A DNA stretch of 64,000 nt, taken from assembly GCF_000372965.1 (NCBI RefSeq), contig NZ_KB890024.1, forward strand, positions 2,234,839 through 2,298,838. Direction: 5' to 3'. The notes below the pieces were generated by a model. That model worked only from the letters and a program-made list of their open reading frames with translations. It was not told where the DNA came from and did no database searches. The position numbers were made by a program, and so were the translations under genes. How positions within the stretch are numbered: the stretch's first letter is position 1; each line of letters opens with the position of its first letter. This document shows, in pieces, positions 53,353 through 61,512 of the stretch. Source of the DNA: Hoeflea sp. 108. GTDB taxonomy: Bacteria; Pseudomonadota; Alphaproteobacteria; Rhizobiales; Rhizobiaceae.

Positions 53353-54771
53353 TTGACCATTGAAAACAACGCGGAGCTGAACGGCTTCGCCAAACTCGGC
53401 ATTACGGGCGCGCTGCTCAAGGCGACGATCGCTGCCGGGTTCACTGAGCCCAAGCCGATCCAGGTTGAGGCGATCCCGGCGCAGCTGGAAGGCCGCGACA
53501 TTCTCGGCATCGCGCAGACCGGCTCCGGCAAGACCGCAGCCTTCGCTTTGCCGATCCTGTCCAAGATCATCGCTCTCGGTACCAAGCGCAGGCCCAAGAC
53601 CGCCCGCGCCCTTATCCTTGCGCCGACGCGCGAACTCGCCGTGCAGATCGAGGACACCATCAAGATCCTGGCCAAGGGCGCGCATATCTCGACCGCACTC
53701 GTGCTGGGTGGCGTGTCGCGCTTCTCGCAGGTCAAGAAGATCGGACCCGGCGTCGACGTGCTGATTGCAACGCCGGGTCGTCTGACCGACCTGGTGCGCG
53801 AGGGCGACCTGATCCTGGCCGACACCCAGTGGCTGGTTCTCGACGAAGCCGACCGCATGCTCGACATGGGCTTCATCAACGACGTCAAGCGCATCGCCAA
53901 GGCGACCGCCAAGTTCCGTCAGACGGCGCTGTTCTCGGCGACCATGCCGGCGGAAATCGCCGAACTGGCGCAGGGCCTGCTCAGGGATCCGGTTCGTGTC
54001 GAAGTGGCGCCGCAGGGCACGACGGCGGCTGAAATCCGCCAGAGCGTCGTGCTCGCCCGCACCAAGCAGAAGCGCAAGATCCTTTCCGACATGCTTGCCG
54101 ACGAGAAGATGCGTTCCGTGATCGTCTTCGCCCGTACCAAGCACGGCGCCGATCGCGTCACCCGCGATCTCGAGCGCGATGGCTTCGAGGCTGCGGTCAT
54201 TCACGGCAACAAGTCGCAGAATGCCCGCCAGAAGGCGCTCAACGGCTTCCGCGACGGGTCGGTGCGCATCCTGGTGGCGACCGATATTGCCGCGCGCGGT
54301 ATCGACGTTCCCGGCATCAGCCACGTCGTCAATTTCGACCTGCCGGACGAGGCTGAAAGCTACGTCCACCGTATCGGCCGTACCGGCCGCAACGGTGCCG
54401 ATGGTGTCGCCGTCACGCTTGTCGATCCGTCGGAAAACGCCAAGCTTAGGCAGGTCGAGCGCATTATCCGCATGAAGCTGACCGTCGATGCGGACCATCT
54501 TGGCCAGCCCGATCCGCAGCGGCCCGCTGGTGAGCCGCGCTTCGAGCCGGCCAATGACGATGCCGGCGAGCGTCGCCAGGGTCGTCCGAACGGCCAGCGC
54601 GGCCGTGGCAACGGTGGCAATGGCGGTAATGGCGGCAAGCCGAAATTCGCCAAGGGTGGCGAGCGTGGCGGCTCCGGTGCACCGAAGGGCGAGAGGCCCG
54701 AAGGCGGCAAGCCGTTCCGCGGCAAGCGTCGTGGCTTTGGCAACCGCAAGCCGAACACGCGCGCGGCATAA
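53353..54771 (+). CDS. DEAD-box ATP-dependent RNA helicase (RhlE-like)
   Basis: 472 residues from TTG at 53353. The DEAD core is complete: Q motif FTEPKPIQVEAIPAQ, motif I AQTGSGKT, motif Ia PTRELAVQ, motif II LDEADRML, motif III SATMP, and motif VI HRIGRTGR. Beyond about residue 375 the tail is rich in Gly, Arg and Lys (GRGNGGNGGNGGKP), typical of RhlE/DeaD tails that bind RNA. It remodels RNA, for example in the cold or in degradosome and ribosome assembly. A terminator follows. Confidence 0.93.
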   Translation: MTIENNAELNGFAKLGITGALLKATIAAGFTEPKPIQVEAIPAQLEGRDILGIAQTGSGKTAAFALPILSKIIALGTKRRPKTARALILAPTRELAVQIEDTIKILAKGAHISTALVLGGVSRFSQVKKIGPGVDVLIATPGRLTDLVREGDLILADTQWLVLDEADRMLDMGFINDVKRIAKATAKFRQTALFSATMPAEIAELAQGLLRDPVRVEVAPQGTTAAEIRQSVVLARTKQKRKILSDMLADEKMRSVIVFARTKHGADRVTRDLERDGFEAAVIHGNKSQNARQKALNGFRDGSVRILVATDIAARGIDVPGISHVVNFDLPDEAESYVHRIGRTGRNGADGVAVTLVDPSENAKLRQVERIIRMKLTVDADHLGQPDPQRPAGEPRFEPANDDAGERRQGRPNGQRGRGNGGNGGNGGKPKFAKGGERGGSGAPKGERPEGGKPFRGKRRGFGNRKPNTRAA

Positions 54772-54824
54772 TCAGCGTTCTGTTCGGCAGGAATGCTTGA
54801 ACAAAAAAAGGCGGTAGCAAAAAA

Positions 54825-54853
54825 GGCGGTCGGAGATGCTCCGGCCGCCTTTT
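54825..54853. terminator. Terminator after the helicase gene
   Basis: GGCGGTCGGAG-ATG-CTCCGGCCGCC makes an 11-bp stem with one G-U pair in RNA and is followed by TTTT, with A-rich sequence before it. It can also serve the convergent SDR gene. A short AAAAAGGCGGT block is repeated just upstream. Confidence 0.9.
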
Positions 54854-54876
54854 GTTTTGCTCGGGGCGCAGACTGA

Positions 54877-55698
54877 TCAGTCGAATCTGTTGCGACGAAG
54901 ATAGACGAGCGGCTCGCGCTTCCATCTGGTCGAGGCAACCAGCGCCTTCTCGCGGATAGGCCGCGGCAGCAGGAAAAGCAGCTTCATGCCCCAGGTCAGC
55001 CGGCGCGGGAAGGTGACCTCGAAACCACTGCTGCGGATTGCCTTGCAGATGCGTTCGGCCGCCCGTTCGACCGGCATCATGGCCGGCATCGAGAACGAGG
55101 CCTTTTCCGTCAGCGGAGTATCGATGAAGCCGGGGTTCATCACCTGGGTCCGGATGTTCATCTTGTCGAGATCGAACTTCAGCGCCTCGGCGATGATGTT
55201 GACCGCGGCCTTGGTCGAGCCATAGGCGGCGGTGGTCGGCCAGCCGAAATAGGCGCTGATCGAGCCCATGAACACGATGTGCCCGCGTCCGCGGTTGCGC
55301 ATGCGATCGATGACCGGACCGAGGCCATGAAGCACGCCGAAGACATTGACGGCAAAGCTCTGCCGGAACGCTTTCATGCAAAGGTTGTCGCCGGTCACGG
55401 GCATGTAGGCGCCGGCATTGAGCACCGCGAGCACGATTGGTCCGGCCTGGGCCTCGATTGCTGCAACCGCAGCCGCCATGCCGGCTTCGTCGGTGACGTC
55501 TGACGGAAAGGACAGCACGCGGCCCGGCATGTCCTTGGTTTCGGCGATCAGCGTGTCCAGCGGGTCGTTTGGGCGCACGGTCACAGCAACCGTATAGCCC
55601 TGCTGGGCCAGCAGGCGCGCGACCGAACGGCCGATCCCGGTGCTGCCACCGGTTATCCACGCTACCCCGTCCTTGGGGTCAGCCCGGTATGTGCTCAA
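54877..55698 (-). CDS. Short-chain dehydrogenase/reductase (SDR)
   Basis: 273 residues, TTG start after AGGGGA. The Rossmann motif TGGSTGIG, the NAG site VLNAGAYMP and the catalytic SISAYFGWPTTAAYGSTKAA (Ser, Tyr, Lys) are present, so the enzyme should be active with NAD(P)H. Classical SDR length. The substrate is not clear; the C-terminal WKREPLVYLRRNRFD is basic. Isolated, and convergent with the helicase. Confidence 0.9.
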   Translation of the reverse strand: MSTYRADPKDGVAWITGGSTGIGRSVARLLAQQGYTVAVTVRPNDPLDTLIAETKDMPGRVLSFPSDVTDEAGMAAAVAAIEAQAGPIVLAVLNAGAYMPVTGDNLCMKAFRQSFAVNVFGVLHGLGPVIDRMRNRGRGHIVFMGSISAYFGWPTTAAYGSTKAAVNIIAEALKFDLDKMNIRTQVMNPGFIDTPLTEKASFSMPAMMPVERAAERICKAIRSSGFEVTFPRRLTWGMKLLFLLPRPIREKALVASTRWKREPLVYLRRNRFD

Positions 55699-55879
55699 TC
55701 AAGTCCCCTGGGCAGAGTTTCGATGTAGGTCTAACGGCACGGCGTTCATATGCAAGGGCTGTTTTAGGGCTGCATGGTCCGCTCAGGACCGTGCCCGCTT
55801 TGCCCACAGTAGAATGCTGACCCTGTGATGCCGATGGTTCAGAGAATATCTTCCCTTGAAAGCCGAGGCTCACATTTTA

Positions 55880-55972
55880 TAGAGCGCCATGCGTCCGAAC
55901 GGACGCATAAAGGACGCTCTAAAGTATTGAATCTGCGCTTCGTGCTTTCCGAAAATCGATTCCGATTTTCGG
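55880..55972. repeat. Double palindromic intergenic element (REP-like)
   Basis: First hairpin 55880-55921: ATGCGTCCG-AA-CGGACGCAT, with outer TAGAGCG arms pairing after a small bulge. Second hairpin 55949-55972: CCGAAAATCG-ATTC-CGATTTTCGG, an exact 10-bp stem. The sequence has the look of the interspersed palindromes in Mesorhizobium and relatives, and it fills the 317-base gap (55699-56015) before cysK. The promoter for cysK must be here too. Confidence 0.7.
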
Positions 55973-56015
55973 GCCGATGCGCTAGGGTTCTCCGGCGAAT
56001 TGGGAAGGAATCTTC

Positions 56016-57047
56016 ATGCGCTCGGTGATCGATGCCATCGGTAATACGCCTCTTATCCGCCTGAGGCGTGCCTCGGAGGAGACCGGCTGCGAAATCTTCG
56101 GCAAGGCCGAGTTCATGAACCCCGGCCAGTCGGTCAAGGATCGCGCTGGCCTGTTCATTATCCGTGATGCTGAAAAGCGAGGCCTGTTGCGGCCCGGCGG
56201 CGTGATCGTCGAAGGCACCGCCGGCAACACCGGAATCGGCCTGACCGTTGTCGCCAAGGCGCTCGGCTATCGCACCGTCATCGTCATTCCCGATACGCAA
56301 AGCCAGGAGAAGAAGGACGCGCTGCGCCTGCTTGGGGCCGAGCTGATCGAGGTTCCGGCGGTGCCCTACAAGAACCCGAACAACTATGTGAAGGTTTCCG
56401 GGCGGCTGGCCGAGCAATTGGCAAGGACCGAGCCCAATGGCGCGATCTGGGCCAACCAGTTCGACAATGTCGCGAACAGGGAAGGGCATATCCGCACGAC
56501 GGCCGAAGAGATCTGGCAGCAGACGTCGGGCAAGGTCGATGGCTTTGTTTCCGCTGTCGGTACTGGCGGCACTCTGGCCGGCGTCGCCATGGGCCTCAAG
56601 GGCAAGAACGCCGGCGTAAGGATCGCGCTTGCAGACCCTCTGGGTGCTGCCCTCTACAGCTACTACACCTCGGGCGAACTGAAGTCCGAAGGCAGTTCGA
56701 TCACCGAGGGCATCGGACAGGGGCGCATCACCGCAAATCTCGATGGCTTCACGCCCGACTTCTCCTACCAGGTTCCGGATGAGGAGGCGTTGCCCATTGT
56801 CTTCGACCTGATCCAAGAGGAGGGCATCTGCGTCGGCGGCTCCTCGGGCATCAACATTGCTGGTGCCATTCGCCTGGCGCGCGAACTCGGACCGGGCCAC
56901 ACCATCGTCACCGTGCTCGCCGATTTCGGTACTCGCTACCAGTCCAAGCTGTTCAATCCAACATTCCTGCGCGAAAAGAACCTGCCCGTGCCCAACTGGA
57001 TGGAGCGTCCGGTCGAGATCGAGGTTCCGTTCGAGCAGGTGGCGTGA
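56016..57047 (+). CDS. cysK: Cysteine synthase A
   Basis: 343 residues. The PLP lysine is in NPGQSVKDRAG, the phosphate loop in EGTAGNTGIGL, and GTGGTLAGV near the middle; these are O-acetylserine sulfhydrylase marks. It makes cysteine from O-acetylserine and sulfide. The stop overlaps the AlaX start (TGATG). The group cysK-alaX-sseA-GNAT, nearly without gaps, appears to be one operon on cysteine and sulfur handling. Confidence 0.92.
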   Translation: MRSVIDAIGNTPLIRLRRASEETGCEIFGKAEFMNPGQSVKDRAGLFIIRDAEKRGLLRPGGVIVEGTAGNTGIGLTVVAKALGYRTVIVIPDTQSQEKKDALRLLGAELIEVPAVPYKNPNNYVKVSGRLAEQLARTEPNGAIWANQFDNVANREGHIRTTAEEIWQQTSGKVDGFVSAVGTGGTLAGVAMGLKGKNAGVRIALADPLGAALYSYYTSGELKSEGSSITEGIGQGRITANLDGFTPDFSYQVPDEEALPIVFDLIQEEGICVGGSSGINIAGAIRLARELGPGHTIVTVLADFGTRYQSKLFNPTFLREKNLPVPNWMERPVEIEVPFEQVA

Positions 57048-57790
57048 TGGCATTTTCGACCGAAGCGGTTTTTCGCGACGACGCCTATCTGCGTGAGACC
57101 GAAGCCACTGTCGTTGGCATCAATGACCGTGGCGGCATCATTCTCGACCGCACGATCTTCTACGCCACTTCAGGCGGCCAGCCAGGCGACACCGGTGTGA
57201 TGTTGCGCCCCGATGGCAGCCCGATTGCGGTGGCCGCCACCATCACCGGCGAGCACAAGGACGAGATCATCCATGTGCCGGCGCTTGAGCAGGCTGTGCC
57301 CCAGGTCGGAGAAAAGCTGAGGCTTGCCATCGACTGGCCGCGGCGGCTGTTGCTGATGCGCATGCACGCAGCCTGCCACCTGCTTACGGTGGTCTGCCCC
57401 TATCCGATAACAGGTGCAGCCGTCGGCGAGGAGGATTCGCGCGTCGATTTCGATATCCCCGATGCCGGCTTCACCAAGGAAGACGTCACCATCAGGCTGA
57501 TGGAACTCGTGCAGGCCAACCATCCGATCTACACGCGCTGGATTTCGGAGGATGAGCTTGCCGCCAATCCCACGCTGGTGAAGTCGAAGAACGTTCGTCC
57601 GCCTTCCGGCACCGGCCGCATCAGGCTCGTCTGCATCGGCGACAATGCCTCGATCGACAGCCAGCCCTGCGGCGGCACCCATGTTGCCAGCACTGCCGAG
57701 ATCGGCGAGATCCATATCGGCAAGATCGAGAAGAAAGGGCGCGAGAACCGCCGCTTCCGCATCCGCTTCGGCGCGATGCCCGCCAACTGA
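57047..57790 (+). CDS. Alanyl-tRNA editing protein, AlaX-like
   Basis: 247 residues from the ATG at 57047. Zinc ligands of the AlaRS editing domain are visible: HAACH in MRMHAACHLLTVV and CGGTH in SQPCGGTHVAST. Free-standing AlaX proteins hydrolyse Ser- or Gly-tRNA-Ala. It is fused in translation with cysK by a TGATG overlap and followed by sseA, so it may clear tRNA mischarging related to cysteine/serine levels; this is inference. Confidence 0.9.
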   Translation: MAFSTEAVFRDDAYLRETEATVVGINDRGGIILDRTIFYATSGGQPGDTGVMLRPDGSPIAVAATITGEHKDEIIHVPALEQAVPQVGEKLRLAIDWPRRLLLMRMHAACHLLTVVCPYPITGAAVGEEDSRVDFDIPDAGFTKEDVTIRLMELVQANHPIYTRWISEDELAANPTLVKSKNVRPPSGTGRIRLVCIGDNASIDSQPCGGTHVASTAEIGEIHIGKIEKKGRENRRFRIRFGAMPAN

Positions 57791-57804
57791 ACCGGAGAAC
57801 TGCC

Positions 57805-58656
57805 ATGGGCGACAAAAGCGCCTTCGTCATCGACGCTGACTGGCTCGAACAGCGGCTGAGAACGCCCGGACTGTCGATCGTCGATGCGTCCTGGTACATG
57901 CCGGCGCAGAACCGGGATGCGCGCAAGGAGTATGACGCCGCCCATATTCCGGGCGCGGTGTTCTTTGATCAGGATCTGGTTGTCGATCCCGATTCGACCT
58001 TGCCGCACACGATGCCGTCGGCGTCGCTGTTTGCGCGCCATGCCGGTTCGATGGGCATTTCGGCTGACGACACCATCGTCATCTATGATGGTCCTGGCTT
58101 CCAGTCGGCGCCACGCGTCTGGTGGATGTTCCGCATCATGGGCGTCTTCCAGGTCTACATCCTGGATGGTGGTTTCGGGCGCTGGAAGGCCGATGGCCGG
58201 CCGGTGACCGCTGAGCCCACCAGGACTGCGCCGAATGTCTTCCATGTTGACTACGATGCTTCCAAGGTCGTCTCGCTGACGGAGATGCGCGACATCGTCC
58301 AGTCGGGCAGCGCCCAGATCGCCGACGCGCGTTCTGCCGGACGGTTCGAGGGCACCGACCCGGAGCCGCGTCAGGGCTTGCGCTCCGGCCATATGCCGGG
58401 TGCGCGCAACGTGCCTTCGGTCACCTTGTCGGAAAATGGCGAATTCCTGCCGCTCGATCGCCTGAAGGCCAAGCTCGAAGACGCGGGGCTCGACCTCTCC
58501 AGACCAGTCGTCACCACCTGCGGCTCCGGCGTCACCGCCGCCGTCATCACGCTCGCGCTGCAGTCGCTTGGCCATGGCGACGTCAGGCTCTATGACGGGT
58601 CATGGACCGAATGGGGCGGGCTGTCGGATACACCTGTGGTTGCGGGAAAAGCCTGA
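57805..58656 (+). CDS. sseA: 3-mercaptopyruvate sulfurtransferase
   Basis: 283 residues, ATG after CCGGAGAAC. Two rhodanese domains: the first includes DASWYMPAQNRDARKEYDAAH; the second has the active cysteine in TTCGSGVTAAV, near residue 235. The CGSGVTA loop marks mercaptopyruvate, not thiosulfate, as substrate. It transfers sulfur from 3-mercaptopyruvate to thiols or cyanide and so follows cysteine breakdown. It sits 14 bases after alaX. Confidence 0.94.
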   Translation: MGDKSAFVIDADWLEQRLRTPGLSIVDASWYMPAQNRDARKEYDAAHIPGAVFFDQDLVVDPDSTLPHTMPSASLFARHAGSMGISADDTIVIYDGPGFQSAPRVWWMFRIMGVFQVYILDGGFGRWKADGRPVTAEPTRTAPNVFHVDYDASKVVSLTEMRDIVQSGSAQIADARSAGRFEGTDPEPRQGLRSGHMPGARNVPSVTLSENGEFLPLDRLKAKLEDAGLDLSRPVVTTCGSGVTAAVITLALQSLGHGDVRLYDGSWTEWGGLSDTPVVAGKA

Positions 58657-58658
58657 GC

Positions 58659-59219
58659 ATGGGCGCGGACCGCAGCGAGACCATCCCGGTCACAGTGACC
58701 TTTCTCGAGATGCAGGTGCCGCCGGCCTATTCGCCGCCGCTGCCTGTCAACAAACAGATCGCGCTGCTGAGGACGCGCGACATACCGCTTCACTTTTATC
58801 GTTACCTCGCCGACCGCGTCGGCCGAAAATGGCACTGGGTCAATATCCTGAGACTCAACGACGAGGAACTTGCGGCAGGTCTCCATCGGGAGGATCGCGA
58901 CATCAGGGTGCTTTACCTCGACGGCGCGCCCGCCGGCTTCTTCGATCTCAAGCCGCATCTGCCCGACGAGGTTGAGCTCGCTTATTTCGGCATTATGGAG
59001 CATGCGACGGGGCAGGGGCTGGGCCGCTGGTTTCTGGGCGCAGCCATAGCGGCAGCATGGTCGTACAAGCCACGCAAGGTGACAGTGCAGACCTGCACGC
59101 TCGATCATCCCGCCGCCCTTTCGCTTTATCAGAAGCTGGGTTTTTCGCCCGTCGCGCAGAAGGGCGAGACAGTACGCACCATGACTTTTGCCGAGCGCTC
59201 CGCCAGCGTTATGCGCTAG
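58659..59219 (+). CDS. GNAT family N-acetyltransferase
   Basis: 186 residues from the ATG at 58659, two bases after the sseA stop. The GNAT pattern shows VLYLDGAPAGFFDLKPH, acetyl-CoA loop IMEHATGQGLGRWFLGAAI and LYQKLGFSPVAQKGE. The acceptor is unknown; its linkage with cysteine genes is the only hint. Last of the sulfur operon. Confidence 0.85.
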   Translation: MGADRSETIPVTVTFLEMQVPPAYSPPLPVNKQIALLRTRDIPLHFYRYLADRVGRKWHWVNILRLNDEELAAGLHREDRDIRVLYLDGAPAGFFDLKPHLPDEVELAYFGIMEHATGQGLGRWFLGAAIAAAWSYKPRKVTVQTCTLDHPAALSLYQKLGFSPVAQKGETVRTMTFAERSASVMR

Positions 59220-59362
59220 CAGAACTGAAGAGAACCGGTTGCCCGGTGCCAGATATCGGCAGTGCGCGTGTGAATGGACCGTTCATCCCATCTTCAGGTT
59301 GCTTCAGGCATTTTCCGCGCCAACAGGTTCGACTGCGAAGTCGAAGTGAAAGGAGAATGTAG

Positions 59363-59920
59363 ATGCTGAACCGCCGTACCGTTGCTGCCGCACTGATTGC
59401 CCTGATCGCAGCCCCTTCCTTCGCCGCCGCCCAGGCGACGACGCCCTCGGCTGCGCAGATCGAGCGCCAGCTGCAAGCCGCGCCGACGGTCAAGCTCAAG
59501 CCGAACCAGCGGGTCACCGTGCGCGAATTCAAGCGCCGGCCGGACCTGCGCCGCATGGCCCCGTCGATCGACATCCAGTCGATTAATTTTGCCTTCGGCT
59601 CGGCCGAGGTTCCCTATTCGCAATATGGCAAGGTCGAAAATATCGCCAATGCGCTCGAGCGCATCCTGCGCCGCGATCCCGGCGCGCGCGTGCTGATCGA
59701 GGGCCACACCGATGCGGTCGGCTCCTACGCGTCCAATCAGGCGCTGTCGGAGCGGCGCGCCGCCGCGCTCAAGCAGACGCTGGTTCGCGAATTCGGCCTT
59801 CCGCGCTATGCGCTGGAAACCGTCGGCTACGGCGAGGAATTCCTGCTGGTGCCGACCCAGAACGAGAACTGGCAGAACCGCCGCGTCACATTGCGCCGCT
59901 ACGACGCCTTTATCCGGTAG
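59363..59920 (+). CDS. OmpA family protein
   Basis: 185 residues, ATG seven bases after AGGAG. A signal peptide ends at SFAAAQA, then a linker and a C-terminal OmpA domain, INFAFGSAEVPYSQYGK, EGHTDAVGSYASN and LSERRAAALKQTL. The conserved Asp and Arg that hold diaminopimelate of peptidoglycan are present. It attaches the outer membrane to the wall or is a periplasmic protein. No N-terminal barrel. Followed by a gap of 128 bases. Confidence 0.9.
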   Translation: MLNRRTVAAALIALIAAPSFAAAQATTPSAAQIERQLQAAPTVKLKPNQRVTVREFKRRPDLRRMAPSIDIQSINFAFGSAEVPYSQYGKVENIANALERILRRDPGARVLIEGHTDAVGSYASNQALSERRAAALKQTLVREFGLPRYALETVGYGEEFLLVPTQNENWQNRRVTLRRYDAFIR

Positions 59921-60003
59921 TCGATTCGGTATCTTCGTCAGCGATCGCTACGATACCCCAGAGCCCGGCCCGAAAAGCCGGGCTTTATTCACGCTGATTT
60001 CGA

Positions 60004-60020
60004 TGGTATACAGTATACCA
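60004..60020. promoter_or_regulatory. Perfect 17-bp palindrome, likely GntR-type operator
   Basis: TGGTATAC-A-GTATACCA, an exact 8+1+8 inverted repeat, lies 28 bases before the start of the DapB-like gene. The shape fits FadR/FCD-type GntR operators. No GntR gene is in the window, so the cognate regulator must be elsewhere. Confidence 0.7.
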
Positions 60021-60048
60021 AAATGAAATGACGATATTGGGAGGGGAG

Positions 60049-60870
60049 ATGACGACCAAGGTAGTGATGGCTGGCGCCACGGGGTGGGTCGGCAGGGCGC
60101 TGGTTCCGGCGATACTGGCGCAGGGCGACATGCAACTGGTCGGCGCGGTGGCTCGCCGCGCTGCTGGCCACGATGCGGGTGTTGCCGCCAACGGCCAGCC
60201 GATCGGCCTCGCCATTCGGCCGTCCCTGAGCGAAGCGCTCGACGTGCCGTCCGATGTCGTCGTCGACTACACCAAGCCGGTGGCCGTCAAAGGCCATGTC
60301 ATGCAGGCAATCGAACGCGGCCGGCATGTCATCATCGGCACCTCCGGTCTCGGCGCGGCCGACTATCGCGAGATCAATGCGGCGGCACGTGCCAATGGCG
60401 TTGGTGTGGTCGCGGCTGGGAACTATTCCATCACGGCGACGCTGATGAAGAAGTTCGCGTTGATGGCCGCGCAATACATTCCCGACGTCGAGATCATCGA
60501 TTACGCCAGCGCCCGCAAGCCCGACGCGCCGTCGGGCACAGCACTCGAACTGGCTGAGACCCTATCGGAGATCAGGGGCGCGCCGACGGCGTTGCCGAAG
60601 TCGGAAATATACGGCCACCCGGAGGCGCGCGGTGCGACGCTGGGTGAGGGCACGGCTGTGCAGGTTCATTCGCTGCGGTTGCCGTCTTATCAATTGTCCT
60701 GCGAGACCGTGTTCGGCCTGCCCGAGGAGCGCCTGGTCATCCGCCACGATGCGGGTACATCGGCTGTGCCCTATGTCGCCGGCACGCTGCTCGCGATCAG
60801 GCGTGTGCGTGAATTTACGGGGTTGGTGCGGGTGCTCGATGCGCTGATGGACGAAACACTGTCAGTGTAG
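60049..60870 (+). CDS. DapB-like reductase paralogue with altered active site
   Basis: 273 residues from the ATG at 60049, just behind GGGAGGGGAG; the upstream ATG at 60028 lacks this. The N-terminal Rossmann fold (GATGWVGRALVPAIL) and the C-terminal KPDAPSGTALELAE clearly belong to 4-hydroxy-tetrahydrodipicolinate reductase. However, E. coli DapB reads EAHHRHKVDAPSGTA where this protein reads DYASARKPDAPSGTA: both catalytic-site histidines are replaced by Ala and Ser, while the lysine is kept. It is probably not the lysine/DAP enzyme but a paralogue acting on another imine or keto substrate, under a GntR-like operator. Confidence 0.85.
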   Translation: MTTKVVMAGATGWVGRALVPAILAQGDMQLVGAVARRAAGHDAGVAANGQPIGLAIRPSLSEALDVPSDVVVDYTKPVAVKGHVMQAIERGRHVIIGTSGLGAADYREINAAARANGVGVVAAGNYSITATLMKKFALMAAQYIPDVEIIDYASARKPDAPSGTALELAETLSEIRGAPTALPKSEIYGHPEARGATLGEGTAVQVHSLRLPSYQLSCETVFGLPEERLVIRHDAGTSAVPYVAGTLLAIRRVREFTGLVRVLDALMDETLSV

Positions 60871-60947
60871 CAAATCGGGTGGGCGACATGCTCCTCCAAG
60901 CCTAGCTTGCGGCAATCCAGCAAGAAGGTCACAAGGAGATCGTCGTC

Positions 60948-61445
60948 ATGACCGTTCGTTTCCAGGCACTGCCGTCCCAGGAGGTGAGGGCGCTTCAAAA
61001 GGGCGCGCCGGATGCCTATGGCATGCGGCCGGAACGCAAGATTTCAGACGGTGTCGGCGTACCCTGCCGCCACTGCCTCAAGAATGTAGGGGCAGGCGAG
61101 TCCTATCTGATCCTGGCTTACAGGCCGTTTCCCGAACTCCAGCCCTATGCCGAGACGGGACCCATCTTCCTTCATGCGGAAGAATGCTTGCGTGCCGACG
61201 AGGGTGCCGAGTTGCCTGAACTTTTCAGCAAAACGCGCGACTACATCCTGCGCGGCTACAGCACCGACAATCGCATCGTCTACGGGACTGGAATGGTAAC
61301 GGAGACGCCCGAGATCGTTGAGACGGCAGCCATGCTGCTCCGGCGCCCCGACGTCGCCTATGTCCACATGCGCTCAGCCAGGAACAATTGCTACCAGTGC
61401 CGGATCGAGCTGGCTGAAGCGGACGCTCGGGAATTTGTCGCCTGA
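60948..61445 (+). CDS. DUF1203 domain-containing protein
   Basis: 165 residues, ATG nine bases after AAGGAG. The DUF1203 pattern is YLILAYRPFPELQPYAETGPIFLH and RGYSTDNRIVYGTGMV. Two Cys pairs, CRHC near residue 40 and CYQC near 147, may bind metal. DUF1203 function is not known. It follows the DapB-like gene by 77 bases, same strand, but has its own clear ribosome-binding site; co-transcription is possible. Confidence 0.9.
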   Translation: MTVRFQALPSQEVRALQKGAPDAYGMRPERKISDGVGVPCRHCLKNVGAGESYLILAYRPFPELQPYAETGPIFLHAEECLRADEGAELPELFSKTRDYILRGYSTDNRIVYGTGMVTETPEIVETAAMLLRRPDVAYVHMRSARNNCYQCRIELAEADAREFVA

Positions 61446-61456
61446 TTTCGCCAATG

Positions 61457-61485
61457 GAAAAGCCCGCGGCATCGCTGCCACGGGC
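61457..61485 (-). terminator. Terminator of the tandem OMP gene
   Basis: On the minus strand GCCCGTGGCA-GCGA-TGCCGCGGGC (one G-U pair, GNRA-type loop) is followed by TTTT, 27 bases after the OMP stop. On the plus strand it may also end the DUF1203 transcript, though less well. Confidence 0.85.
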
Positions 61486-61512
61486 CTTGTCTCATCTGGC
61501 TAAGCCCGTGGC

